Shown here: positions 21,910 through 29,689 of the stretch, piece after piece
Layout: each line of letters starts with the position of its first letter
How positions within the stretch are numbered: position 1 is the stretch's first letter
Assembly (NCBI RefSeq): GCF_004011505.1
Contig: NZ_SAUN01000001.1
Coordinates: 2,418,001 to 2,482,000, forward strand
Reading direction: 5' to 3'
Length of the DNA: 64,000 nt
From: Nonomuraea polychroma
GTDB lineage: Bacteria; Actinomycetota; Actinomycetes; Streptosporangiales; Streptosporangiaceae
Notes under the pieces: model-generated
What the model saw: only the letters and a program-made list of their open reading frames with translations
Databases searched by the model: none
Told to the model about the DNA's origin: nothing
Program-made: the position numbers and the translations under genes

Positions 21910-23049
21910 TCACCTGCCCTGTTCGTCGGGGAAGAGGTTGACGTCGTCGGCATCCGCGCAGATCCCGACCCGCTCGCCGATGACGGGTCCGCTCTTGGCC
22001 GGTGCTTCCATGCGCAGCAGCGGGGCGTCACCGCGGTCGACCCGCACACCGGCACGCACCACACTGCCCACGTACGTCGCCGTCTCCACCGTGCCGGTGC
22101 AGAAGCCGTCATCGGGCGCGCACACCCGGAGCCGGCCCGGCTGGACGGCGACCTTGACCGGGACACCGGCGGCCAGGTCGTGGCGCCGTGCCTTCAGCAG
22201 GCCCCCGCTCCGGTCCAGGCGGACCAGGGTGTGCGCGTCGGTCTGCTGTTCCACGCGGCCCGGCAGGAAGTTGGCCGCGCCGAGGAAGTCCGCGACGAAG
22301 GCGGTCTTCGGCCGCTCGAACAGCTCCCGGGGGGTGTCGAACTGCTCGATCCTGCCGTTGCGCATCACCGCGATGCGGTCGGACAGGACCAGCGCCTCCT
22401 CCTGATCGTGCGTGACGTAGATGACGGTCAGGCCCAGCTCCTGCTGGATGGCCTTGATCTCGACCTGGAGCTGGTCGCGCAGCTTCTTGTCCAACGCGCC
22501 CAGCGGCTCGTCCATGAGGATGACCGGCGGCCGGTAGACCAGCGCACGACACAGGGCCACCCGCTGCTGCTGCCCGCCGGACAGCTCGCGCGGCCGGCGG
22601 CCCGCCAAGCCCGACAGGCCCGCCATCTCCAGCGTCTCTCCAACTCGCCGCCGGATCTCGTCCTTCGGCACGCCACGCAGCTGCAGCGGGAACGCGACGT
22701 TCTCGCCGACGGTCATGTGTGGAAACAGCAGGTACTGCTGGAAGACGAAACCGAGGTTGCGCTTCTGCGGGGCCAGCCGGGTCACGTCGCGGCCCCCGAC
22801 GGTGATGGTGCCGGAATCCGGCTCGCAGAAACCGGCGATCATCATCAGGGTCGTGGTCTTGCCCGACCCCGAGGCGCCGAGGAAGGTGACGAACTCCCCG
22901 GCGGCGATCTCCATGGACGCCTCGTCGACGGCGACGGCGTCCCCGTACGTCTTGCGCAGGGCCACTACCGACAGCGGTTTGCCGGTCGAGGTGGCCGGCT
23001 TGGCGCCGGCCACTCCGACGGACGGCGTGGACACACCGAACTCAGCCAC
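21910..23049 (-). CDS. ABC transporter ATP-binding protein, PotA type
   Basis: 379 residues from the GTG at 23049, which overlaps the end of the binding-protein gene by 8 bases. Walker A is GASGSGKTT, the Q-loop VFQQYLLFPHMTV, the signature [15 protein letters not shown], Walker B VILMDEPLGALD, and the switch His is in VIYVTHDQEEAL. A C-terminal TOBE domain (about 290-379) is present, as in PotA/FbpC. All functional motifs are intact, in contrast to the damaged ATPase at 40974-41540. It powers import through the two Pot-type permeases. Confidence 0.95.
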   Translation of the reverse strand: MAEFGVSTPSVGVAGAKPATSTGKPLSVVALRKTYGDAVAVDEASMEIAAGEFVTFLGASGSGKTTTLMMIAGFCEPDSGTITVGGRDVTRLAPQKRNLGFVFQQYLLFPHMTVGENVAFPLQLRGVPKDEIRRRVGETLEMAGLSGLAGRRPRELSGGQQQRVALCRALVYRPPVILMDEPLGALDKKLRDQLQVEIKAIQQELGLTVIYVTHDQEEALVLSDRIAVMRNGRIEQFDTPRELFERPKTAFVADFLGAANFLPGRVEQQTDAHTLVRLDRSGGLLKARRHDLAAGVPVKVAVQPGRLRVCAPDDGFCTGTVETATYVGSVVRAGVRVDRGDAPLLRMEAPAKSGPVIGERVGICADADDVNLFPDEQGR

Positions 23050-24151
23050 GAGCCCACCCCAGCCAGCGCTTGGTGACCGCCTCTTCGTTCTTGATCCACC
23101 ACTCGGTGTCCACGTCGAAGCCCTTGTCGTAGTTCTGCGGCGCACCGGCGAGGCCGTTGCGCACCTCCTCGGTGAGCTTCTCGTAGGCAAGGGGGGACGA
23201 CGGGTTCGACGGGTATGCCATGGCCAGGCGGGCCTGGACGTCGGGATTCACCGCGTAGTCGAAGAGCTGGTAGGCGGCGTCCAGATTGGCCGCGCCCTTG
23301 GAGATGGAGTAGCCCTGGAACTGGCGGCGGGCGCCGTTCAGCTGGGCCGCGACCGGGACGCCCTGCTTGGTCAGATCGGCGAGGCGGCCGTGCCAGACGG
23401 TGGCCATCGTCACCTCCTGGCGGGTGAGCAGCATGCCGGGGAGCGGGCCGCTGTCCCAGTACTTCTTGACCTCGGACTTGATCCGATCCAGCGCCTTGAA
23501 GGCGCGGTCCACGTCGAGCGGGTACAGCTTGTCCATCGGGACGCCGTCGGCCAGCAACGCGAACTCCAGCTCTGGCAGGTCGGCGTCCGGGTTGCACATC
23601 GAGCGGCCGCCCTGGAAAGCCTTGGCGTCCCAGAAGTCGGCCCAGGACTCCGGCTTACGCCCGCCGAAGGCGTCGGTGCGGTACGCCATGCACTGGGCGT
23701 AGAAGCTGTCGGCGACGGCGTACTCGGTGATCTGGCTGTCGGGCAGCTTGGCGATCTTGAGGTTCTTGATCCGGTCGAGGTCCAGCTTCTCCAGGGCGTT
23801 CTCGTGGACGAACTTGGCGTGGTCCATCATCGAGTTGTAGATGAGGTCGACCTGAGGGCGACCCTGCTTGATCTGGGCCACGACCTGGGCGCCGTCGAGG
23901 TTGGCGACCTGGACGGTGATGCCGGTCTCCTTGGTGAACGGGTCGTAGATCGCCTTCTTGAGGGCCTCGCCGTAGGCCCCGCCACTGTTGCGGACGGCCA
24001 CCGTCTTGGCGCTGGAGCCGCTGGAGCCGCTGGAGCCGCTGGAGCCGGTGGCGCGGCTGGTGCCGGTGCCGCAGGCGGCGAGCGCCGGCAGGGCGGCCAG
24101 CGCGGCGGCGCCGCGCAACAGCGCCCGCCTTCCGATCGGTGCATGTGTCAT
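23042..24151 (-). CDS. Extracellular solute-binding lipoprotein, PotD type
   Basis: 369 residues from the ATG at 24151. The N-terminus MTHAPIGRRALLRGAAALAA has a twin-arginine-like stretch and runs into the lipobox LAAC, so it is a lipid-anchored, possibly Tat-exported protein. A low-complexity linker of Ser-Ser-Gly repeats follows the anchor, encoded by four 9-base repeats. The mature part (KTVAVRNSGGAYGEALKKAI…GITVQVANLDG) is a family 1/PotD-like type II binding fold and ends with the WWIKNEEAVTKRW helix common in PotD/YdcS relatives. It captures the substrate of the operon. The gene starts 40 bases after the second deacylase. Confidence 0.92.
   Translation of the reverse strand: MTHAPIGRRALLRGAAALAALPALAACGTGTSRATGSSGSSGSSGSSAKTVAVRNSGGAYGEALKKAIYDPFTKETGITVQVANLDGAQVVAQIKQGRPQVDLIYNSMMDHAKFVHENALEKLDLDRIKNLKIAKLPDSQITEYAVADSFYAQCMAYRTDAFGGRKPESWADFWDAKAFQGGRSMCNPDADLPELEFALLADGVPMDKLYPLDVDRAFKALDRIKSEVKKYWDSGPLPGMLLTRQEVTMATVWHGRLADLTKQGVPVAAQLNGARRQFQGYSISKGAANLDAAYQLFDYAVNPDVQARLAMAYPSNPSSPLAYEKLTEEVRNGLAGAPQNYDKGFDVDTEWWIKNEEAVTKRWLGWARG
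24012..24047 (-). repeat. Four tandem copies of a 9-base unit within the binding-protein gene
   Basis: CTGGAGCCG is repeated four times without change. On the coding strand it encodes the Ser-Gly-Ser linker directly after the lipid anchor of the PotD-type protein. Such repeats change copy number easily by slippage, in frame, altering linker length only. Confidence 0.85.
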
Positions 24152-24191
24152 GGCGGTACCTCCGGGGGGATGGTCGCGGTTCGGGGAGTGG

Positions 24192-25154
24192 TCAGGCGGG
24201 AGCGGCGGTGGCGGCCAGATGCGCACCGCGGACGACGGTGAGGCCGTTCATGCCATAGATGATCGTTCCGGTGGCCGTGGCGGTGACCTTGTGCTCTGCG
24301 CCGTCGACGGGGTCGACGATCCGGCCGATGGCCTGTCCTTCGGTGACCTCGTCGCCGGTGACGGCGTCGGGATACCACAGGCCGGCCGCGGGTGATTCGA
24401 CGTCACCCGTCCACACCCATTCGCGTGGCGTGGCCGTCGGCGCCGGGGCAGGTCCCTCGATGGCCCCGAGGTGGTTCAGCAGCCGGTGCAGGGCGTCCAG
24501 CAGGGTCCGCACGGTGGCCGGGTCGCGGTCGCCGCGCTGGCCGGTCTCGATGAGGACGGCGGGGATGCCGAGGCGGTTGGCGGCGGCGTGGCTGTTGCCG
24601 CCCTCGGCGGAGCGGCCGAACACGACATGCTCGTAGCCGACGGCGTGGGCCATCGCGCGGTTCCTGGCATCGAGGGCGTCGTCCCCGGTGAGGCGGTAGC
24701 CGACGAAGTCGAGCAGGGTCTCGTCGATGCCGCCGCTGTGCAGGTCGGCGTAGGCGTCGGCGCCGGGGATGAGGTGCTCGAACAGCCATGCGGCCATCCG
24801 CTCGGTCGGTCCGCCGGCGGGGTCGCCGGGGAAGACCCGGTTGATGTTGACGCCGTCGAGCGGCGAGACGTTGAGGCGACCGCCGTAGACGGCGGGCGGG
24901 TTGGCGACGGGGCAGATCGCGATCCGGCCCACCACGTCGTCGGGCTGGAGCCGGGCCGCGAGCTGAGCGGCGGCGGCGATCCCGGCGAACTCGCCGCCGT
25001 GGACCCCGCCGGTGATGACCACGGTGGGGCCGGGACGGGAGCCGTGGATGAGGATCAGCGGGACGTCGGCGGTGGTCGTGCCGAGATCCACGGTGACGGT
25101 GCCGCTGGTCTTGGCGCCGGGTTCGGCGGTCAGGGTGGCGATGGTCCAGGTCAT
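24192..25154 (-). CDS. M14-family deacylase, succinylglutamate desuccinylase/aspartoacylase type (second paralogue)
   Basis: 320 residues. The zinc ligands are His52 and Glu55 in GVHGGEFAG and His139 in ADLHSGGID. The catalytic region near AVLIETGQRGDRD is preserved, and a C-terminal beta domain ends TGTIIYGMNGLTVVRGAH. The first and last segments parallel the paralogue at 17817-18773, but the middle differs, with an extra NSHAAANRLGIP section. It is the second gene of the operon, 12 bases after the amino-acid oxidase and 40 bases before the binding protein. The likely job is removing an acyl group from an imported amide; the acyl type is unknown. Confidence 0.88.
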   Translation of the reverse strand: MTWTIATLTAEPGAKTSGTVTVDLGTTTADVPLILIHGSRPGPTVVITGGVHGGEFAGIAAAAQLAARLQPDDVVGRIAICPVANPPAVYGGRLNVSPLDGVNINRVFPGDPAGGPTERMAAWLFEHLIPGADAYADLHSGGIDETLLDFVGYRLTGDDALDARNRAMAHAVGYEHVVFGRSAEGGNSHAAANRLGIPAVLIETGQRGDRDPATVRTLLDALHRLLNHLGAIEGPAPAPTATPREWVWTGDVESPAAGLWYPDAVTGDEVTEGQAIGRIVDPVDGAEHKVTATATGTIIYGMNGLTVVRGAHLAATAAPA

Positions 25155-25166
25155 CTCATACCTCGT

Positions 25167-26306
25167 TCAGGCGGCCGTGCGGCCGAGGGTCGTCATGAAC
25201 TCGATGGGCTGGGAGGAGGTGCCGTCCAGCGCCAGGTCGGCGGCGATGTCGCCGAAGGCGGGCGAGAGCTTGAAGCCGTGGCCGGAGAACCCGGCGAGCA
25301 GGATCACGTTCTCGTCGCCGGCGCCGGGCAGCGGGCCGACCAGCGGCCGGCTGCTCTCGGTGTAGCCCTCCATGTAGACGGACAGGCGGGTCGGGTCCGG
25401 GTGCAGGTCCGGCAGGTGGCGGCGGAGCAGTTCGGTGAAGATCTCCAGTTCCTCCGGCTGGACGGTGCGGTCCAGCGCATTCGGGTCGCCGGCCGGGCGG
25501 TGCAGGTCGCGCGAGAGCCCCACCTTGACGGAGACGCCGTCCGGGGAGGGCAGGCCGTAGCAGTGCGTGGGCGCCGTACGGATGAAGGCGGGGCGCTCCT
25601 CGCCGAACCAGGCGTCGGTGGTGGGCACGTACCAGGCGCTGATGAGGCGGCGGATGTCCACCTCCCACGGCAGGTGGGGGAGCAGGTCGTTGACCCAGGG
25701 GCCGACCGTGACGACGACCGCGTCGAAGCGCTCGCTGCCGGAGTCGGTGCTGACCTCGACCCCGCCGGCAACCCGGGTGATCTCCCGCACCGGTGTGTAG
25801 CGGTGGATGCGGGCGCCCAGCTGCTCGGCGCGGCGGGCCGCGGTCTGCACCGTCAGCTCGGGCCGGATGAAGCCGGCGCGGCGGTCGAGCACGGCGGCGT
25901 CGCCGTCCTCGAGGTGGTACTGCGGGAAGCGCTTGGCCAGCGTCTCGGCGTCCAGCACCTCGTGGTCGAGGTCGTGCTCGGCGATGGACTGCAGGACGGT
26001 GGCCATCTGCTGATGCTCGGTCGGCCCCATCAGCAGGCATCCGGTCAGACGGCGCAGCTCGCGGCCGGTCTCCTGCTGCAGCTGCTCCCACAGGGCGTCG
26101 GCGTGCTTGAGGAGCGGGACGTACCGGGAGTCCTCGAAGTGCGCGCTGCGGAAGATCCGGGTCTCGCCACCGGCGGCGCTGCGGTCGTGGCCGGGGGCGA
26201 ACCGGTCGTATCCGACGACCTCGGCGCCGCGGGCCGCCAGCCGCCAGGCGGCCTGGCTGCCCATCGTTCCGACGCCGACGACCGCGACACGCTTCGTGGC
26301 TGCCAC
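25167..26306 (-). CDS. FAD-dependent N-methyl amino acid oxidase, sarcosine/N-methyltryptophan oxidase type
   Basis: 379 residues and first gene of the 12-gene operon. The dinucleotide-binding motif VAVVGVGTMGSQAAW is at the N-terminus, followed by YDRFAPGHDRSAAGGETRIF as in MSOX/MTOX, where this region contacts the flavin. The C-terminal AGFSGHGFKLSPAFGDIAADL is diagnostic. In classical monomeric sarcosine oxidase a cysteine about 35 residues before that segment binds FAD covalently. Here the matching stretch reads SVYMEGYTESSRPL with no cysteine, so the flavin may be non-covalent or the alignment differs. It would oxidise a secondary amine, giving hydrogen peroxide and an aldehyde. Confidence 0.88.
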   Translation of the reverse strand: MAATKRVAVVGVGTMGSQAAWRLAARGAEVVGYDRFAPGHDRSAAGGETRIFRSAHFEDSRYVPLLKHADALWEQLQQETGRELRRLTGCLLMGPTEHQQMATVLQSIAEHDLDHEVLDAETLAKRFPQYHLEDGDAAVLDRRAGFIRPELTVQTAARRAEQLGARIHRYTPVREITRVAGGVEVSTDSGSERFDAVVVTVGPWVNDLLPHLPWEVDIRRLISAWYVPTTDAWFGEERPAFIRTAPTHCYGLPSPDGVSVKVGLSRDLHRPAGDPNALDRTVQPEELEIFTELLRRHLPDLHPDPTRLSVYMEGYTESSRPLVGPLPGAGDENVILLAGFSGHGFKLSPAFGDIAADLALDGTSSQPIEFMTTLGRTAA

Positions 26307-26413
26307 AGGGGATTCCTTTCAACGGATGGACACCGGGCGTTGACCGGCGCTCCGGGGCTGGATTTTGATTCGGGAAGGGCCCGCTTCGTGTGGCGAGCCT
26401 CGCATCTGCCGTG

Positions 26414-26424
26414 CCACATTGTGG
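26414..26424. promoter_or_regulatory. Candidate operator in the divergent IclR/oxidase promoter region
   Basis: CCACATTGTGG is an 11 bp dyad (CCACA/TGTGG) in the 215 bp gap between the amine operon and the IclR gene. The gap also holds AT-rich patches at 26435-26455. Size and position fit a shared operator for the IclR protein, which usually binds 12-15 bp palindromes, but a single short dyad is weak evidence. Confidence 0.3.
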
Positions 26425-26521
26425 AACGCCGTGCTACTATTCGGCATTATTAAGAACCGACGGTTTCCCCGTCAAGAGGGTGTGTACGTGTGGTTACCTG
26501 CTATTTACCTTGGGAGATCTT

Positions 26522-27274
26522 GTGGAGATGAAGAGCGTGACGCGCAGTCTCCGGGTCCTGGAGGCCGTGGCGCAGATGCAGCCGGTCACCGTGGGGGAGC
26601 TGGCCAAACACTTCGATCTCCCCAAGTCGACGGTGCAGCGCACACTGGTGACGCTGCACGAGGCCGGATGGCTGCGCGCCAGCCGCGGCGACACGACGCG
26701 GTGGGAGATCGGCGCGCGGGTGCTGGCCGTCCGACCGGCCGCGCTCCAGGGCTCCACCCTGTTCGCCGCCGCGCGCGAGCCCATGATGCGGCTGCGTGAC
26801 GTGGTCAACGAGACGATCCACCTCGCGGTGCCGGACGGGCTGCAGTGCATGGTCGTGGTGGACCGGGTCGACAGCGACCGGGCGGTGCGCACCTTTCACC
26901 AGATCGGCGACACCTCTCCGCTGCATGCCACCGCGGCCGGCCGTGCAGTGCTCGCTCATCTGAGCGCGGGCGAGGTCAACGAATTGGTCGCGCGCGGACT
27001 GGAGAGCTACAGCCCGACGACCGTGACCGATCCCGACGAGCTGCGCGCCGAGCTCGGGCAGGTGCGGCGTGACGGGTACGCGGTGAACCGCAACCAGTAC
27101 CGGGCGGACGTCTGCGCGATCGCGGCGCCCATTCTGGAGGCGGACGGCACGCCGCTCGCCGCGGTGGCGGTGTCCATGCCGGACTCGCGCTTCGACCCGG
27201 ACCGGCTGCCCGAGCTGGGCCGCCTGGTCTCCGAGACGGCAGCGGAGATCACGGCCCGCCGGCTCGGCCACTGA
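26522..27274 (+). CDS. IclR-family transcriptional regulator
   Basis: 250 residues from the GTG at 26522 (GGGAG 5 bases upstream); an ATG two codons later is the alternative. The winged HTH is clear: SVTRSLRVLEAVAQMQPVTV, then ELAKHFDLPKSTVQRTLVTL. The effector domain contains SPLHATAAGRAVLAHL and GYAVNRNQYRADVCAIAAPI, both typical of IclR. It is transcribed away from the 12-gene operon, with a shared promoter region, so it most likely controls that operon in response to the amine or an intermediate. Its 3' end overlaps the converging hydroxyacid dehydrogenase gene by 26 bases. Confidence 0.93.
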   Translation: MEMKSVTRSLRVLEAVAQMQPVTVGELAKHFDLPKSTVQRTLVTLHEAGWLRASRGDTTRWEIGARVLAVRPAALQGSTLFAAAREPMMRLRDVVNETIHLAVPDGLQCMVVVDRVDSDRAVRTFHQIGDTSPLHATAAGRAVLAHLSAGEVNELVARGLESYSPTTVTDPDELRAELGQVRRDGYAVNRNQYRADVCAIAAPILEADGTPLAAVAVSMPDSRFDPDRLPELGRLVSETAAEITARRLGH

Positions 27275-28244
27275 CGTACCCCCGTTCCTTGTCCACGACG
27301 TTGCGCAGCGGCCGGCCGGCGAGGTAACGGCGCAGGTTGTCGAGAAACAGCTCGGCCTGCGCCGCCCGCCAGCCGTGCACGTCGCCCGCCATGTGCGGCG
27401 AGACGATCACTCCGGGCAGGTCCCAGAGCGGCGAATCGTCCGGCAGCGGTTCCTCCTCGAAGACGTCCAGCGCCGCCCCGGCGAGCCGCCCGCGACGCAG
27501 CGCGTCCACGAGCGCGTCCTGGACGACCAGCCCGCCGCGGCCCACGTTGACGAGCCGGGCGGTGGGCTTCATCGCCCGCAGCGCCCGCTCGTCGATCATC
27601 CCGCGCGTCTGCGGGGTGAGCGGAGCGGCCAGCACGATGTAGTCGGCCTCTCCGAGCGCGGCGAGCAGCTCGCCGCCGCCGTACACGGTCCCGAAGTCGG
27701 GATCGCCGGAGCGCCCGGTACGGCCCGCGCCACTGACCCGCAGGCCGGCGGCGCGCAACTGGCGGGCGATGGCACGGCCGATCGGCCCCGTGCCGGCTAC
27801 GAGGACGGCCCGGCCGCCGATCCGCTCGCTCTCCCGCCATCGCCACTCGCGCCGCCGCTGGTGGGCGAGGGTGCCCGGTAGGTCCTTGGCGAGGGCGAGG
27901 ATCAGGCCGAGGACGTACTCGGCGATCGCCTCGTCGTAGATGCCGCGCGAGTTGGTCAGGGTGAGCCCGGAATCGCGTACCAGCGCGTCGAACAGCACGT
28001 GCTCCACGCCGGTGGCGGCCACATGGACCCAGCGCGGTGCGAGCGCCGGGTCCGCCGGCCAGGCCCGCACGATGCCGGTGAACCCGGCACCGCCCACAAG
28101 CAGCACGTCCGCGCCCGGCAGGGCGCCGGCCAGACCGTCCTCGCCGACGTGGCGGACGTCGGCGAGCGCCTCGACGCGTTCCGGGTGCGGCAGCGGCGTG
28201 CCGTCGTGCAGGGCGACAAGGAGAGGACGGCCCATGGCGCTCAT
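27249..28244 (-). CDS. D-isomer-specific 2-hydroxyacid dehydrogenase
   Basis: NAD-dependent dehydrogenase of 331 residues. The ATG at 28244 overlaps the aldehyde dehydrogenase stop (ATGA); MGRPLL at 28235 is an internal alternative. The nucleotide-binding domain has VAGTGPIGRAIARQL. Catalytic Arg and Glu fall in LVNVGRGGLVVQDAL and DVFEEEPLP, and the His in VIVSPHMAG. It would interconvert a 2-oxoacid and a D-2-hydroxyacid. It is the last gene of the PucR-associated operon, where it could complement the FAD/Fe-S hydroxyacid dehydrogenase two genes upstream. Confidence 0.9.
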   Translation of the reverse strand: MSAMGRPLLVALHDGTPLPHPERVEALADVRHVGEDGLAGALPGADVLLVGGAGFTGIVRAWPADPALAPRWVHVAATGVEHVLFDALVRDSGLTLTNSRGIYDEAIAEYVLGLILALAKDLPGTLAHQRRREWRWRESERIGGRAVLVAGTGPIGRAIARQLRAAGLRVSGAGRTGRSGDPDFGTVYGGGELLAALGEADYIVLAAPLTPQTRGMIDERALRAMKPTARLVNVGRGGLVVQDALVDALRRGRLAGAALDVFEEEPLPDDSPLWDLPGVIVSPHMAGDVHGWRAAQAELFLDNLRRYLAGRPLRNVVDKERGYVSGRAGGP

Positions 28245-29689
28245 ACCGGCACGGCCAGGTACTTGTAATCGAGGAACTCCTCGATGCCGACCCGGCCGCC
28301 CTCCCGGCCCAGCCCCGACTGCTTGACACCGCCGAAGGGCGCCGCCGGATTGGACACCAGGCCGGTGTTGAGTCCGACCATGCCCACCTCCAGCCGATCT
28401 CCGACGCGCAACGCACGGCTCAGGTCCCGGGTGAACACGTAAGCGACCAGCCCCCACTCGGTGTCGTTGGCGGCCCGTACGACCTCGTCCTCGTCGTCGA
28501 ACGTCAGTACGGCCGCCACCGGCCCGAAGATCTCCGTGCTCGTGAGCCTGGAGCCCGGGTCGACGCCGGTGAGGACGGTGGGTGGGTAGAAGCAGCCGGG
28601 ACCGGCCGGGGTCTCGCCGCCGATCAGCACCTTCGCGCCGCGTTCGACGGCGTCGGCGACCAGGTCGGCGACCTTGGCCCGGCCCGCCTGGTCGATGAGC
28701 GGGCCGACGTCGACACCGGGCTCCGTGCCCGGCCCCACGACCAAGGACCCCATGCGCTCGGCGAGCCGTGCCGCGAACTCGTCCGCGACGGAGGTGTGCA
28801 CGAAGAAGCGGTTGGCGGCGGTGCACGCCTCGCCCATGTTGCGCATCTTCGCCACCATCGCGCTGTTCACGGCGGTGTCCAGGTCGGCGTCGTCGAAGAC
28901 GATGAACGGCGCGTTGCCGCCCAGTTCCATGGAGGTGCGCACGACGGTGTCGGCGCACTGGGCCAGCAGCGTGCGTCCCACCTGTGTGGATCCGGTGAAG
29001 GACAACTTGCGGATGTGCCCGCGGCGCAGCATCGGCTTGATCAGCTCGCCGGCGTGGGAGGTGGTGACGACGTTCAGCACGCCGTCGGGCAGGCCGGCCT
29101 CCCGCAGGATGGCGGCCAGCGCCAGGCTCGACAGCGGCGTCTGCGGTGCCGGCTTGAGCACCATCGTGCAGCCTGCGGCGATGGCCGGGCCGATCTTGCG
29201 CGTGCCCATGGCGAGCGGGAAGTTCCACGGGGTGATCAGCAGGCAGGGCCCGACCGGGCGGCGTGAGAGCAGCATCCGGTTGCGGCCGTCGGGCAGCGTG
29301 CCGTACGCCCCCTCGATCCGTACCGCTTCCTCGGAGAACCAGCGGAAGAACTCGGCCGCGTAGGCCACCTCGACGCGCGCCTCCGCGAGCGGCTTGCCCA
29401 TCTCGGAGGTCATGAGCATGGCCAGCTCGTCGGTGCGAGAGATGATGATCTCGTACGCCCGGCGCAAGATCTCGCTGCGGGTGCGCGGTGCGGTGCGCGC
29501 CCATTCTTCTTGCGCGGCGACCGCCGCCTCCTCGGCGCGCCGCCCGTCCTCGGGGCCGGCGTCGGCCACGTGGCACAGGATCTGGCCGGTGGCGGGGTCG
29601 TCGACGGGCATGGTGGCGCCGGAGGCGGCATCGGCCCACTGGCCGGCGATGAACAGCCGCTTCGGCACCCGTTCGATGGGTGAGGACAT
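28241..29689 (-). CDS. Aldehyde dehydrogenase, succinate-semialdehyde dehydrogenase (GabD) type
   Basis: 482 residues. The start ATG at 29689 shares its A with the TAA of the upstream gene. Catalytic Cys289 is in MGEACTAANRF and Glu255 in SMELGGNAPF. TPWNFPLAMGTRKIGPAI and SNPAAPFGGVKQSGLGREGG are patterns of the GabD branch. With the aminotransferase two genes upstream it would turn an omega-amino acid such as 4-aminobutyrate into a dicarboxylate. The semialdehyde is an inference from family and operon partners; related GabD enzymes also accept glutarate semialdehyde. Confidence 0.92.
   Translation of the reverse strand: MSSPIERVPKRLFIAGQWADAASGATMPVDDPATGQILCHVADAGPEDGRRAEEAAVAAQEEWARTAPRTRSEILRRAYEIIISRTDELAMLMTSEMGKPLAEARVEVAYAAEFFRWFSEEAVRIEGAYGTLPDGRNRMLLSRRPVGPCLLITPWNFPLAMGTRKIGPAIAAGCTMVLKPAPQTPLSSLALAAILREAGLPDGVLNVVTTSHAGELIKPMLRRGHIRKLSFTGSTQVGRTLLAQCADTVVRTSMELGGNAPFIVFDDADLDTAVNSAMVAKMRNMGEACTAANRFFVHTSVADEFAARLAERMGSLVVGPGTEPGVDVGPLIDQAGRAKVADLVADAVERGAKVLIGGETPAGPGCFYPPTVLTGVDPGSRLTSTEIFGPVAAVLTFDDEDEVVRAANDTEWGLVAYVFTRDLSRALRVGDRLEVGMVGLNTGLVSNPAAPFGGVKQSGLGREGGRVGIEEFLDYKYLAVPV

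Noticed and set aside
13408..24151. Puu-type putrescine pathway
   Set aside because: A PuuB-like oxidase and Pot-type importer are present, but the gamma-glutamylputrescine synthetase (PuuA) and amidase (PuuD) are missing, and M14 deacylases have no role there.
13408..26306. Ectoine or hydroxyectoine degradation operon
   Set aside because: DoeB-, DoeC- and DoeD-like families are present, but there is no M24 ectoine hydrolase (DoeA/EutD) and no ectoine-specific transporter. Two flavin oxidases do not belong to that pathway.
24471..26453. 660-codon plus-strand open frame opposite the second deacylase and the oxidase
   Set aside because: Low-complexity composition typical of antisense frames; both genes on the minus strand have complete family motifs.
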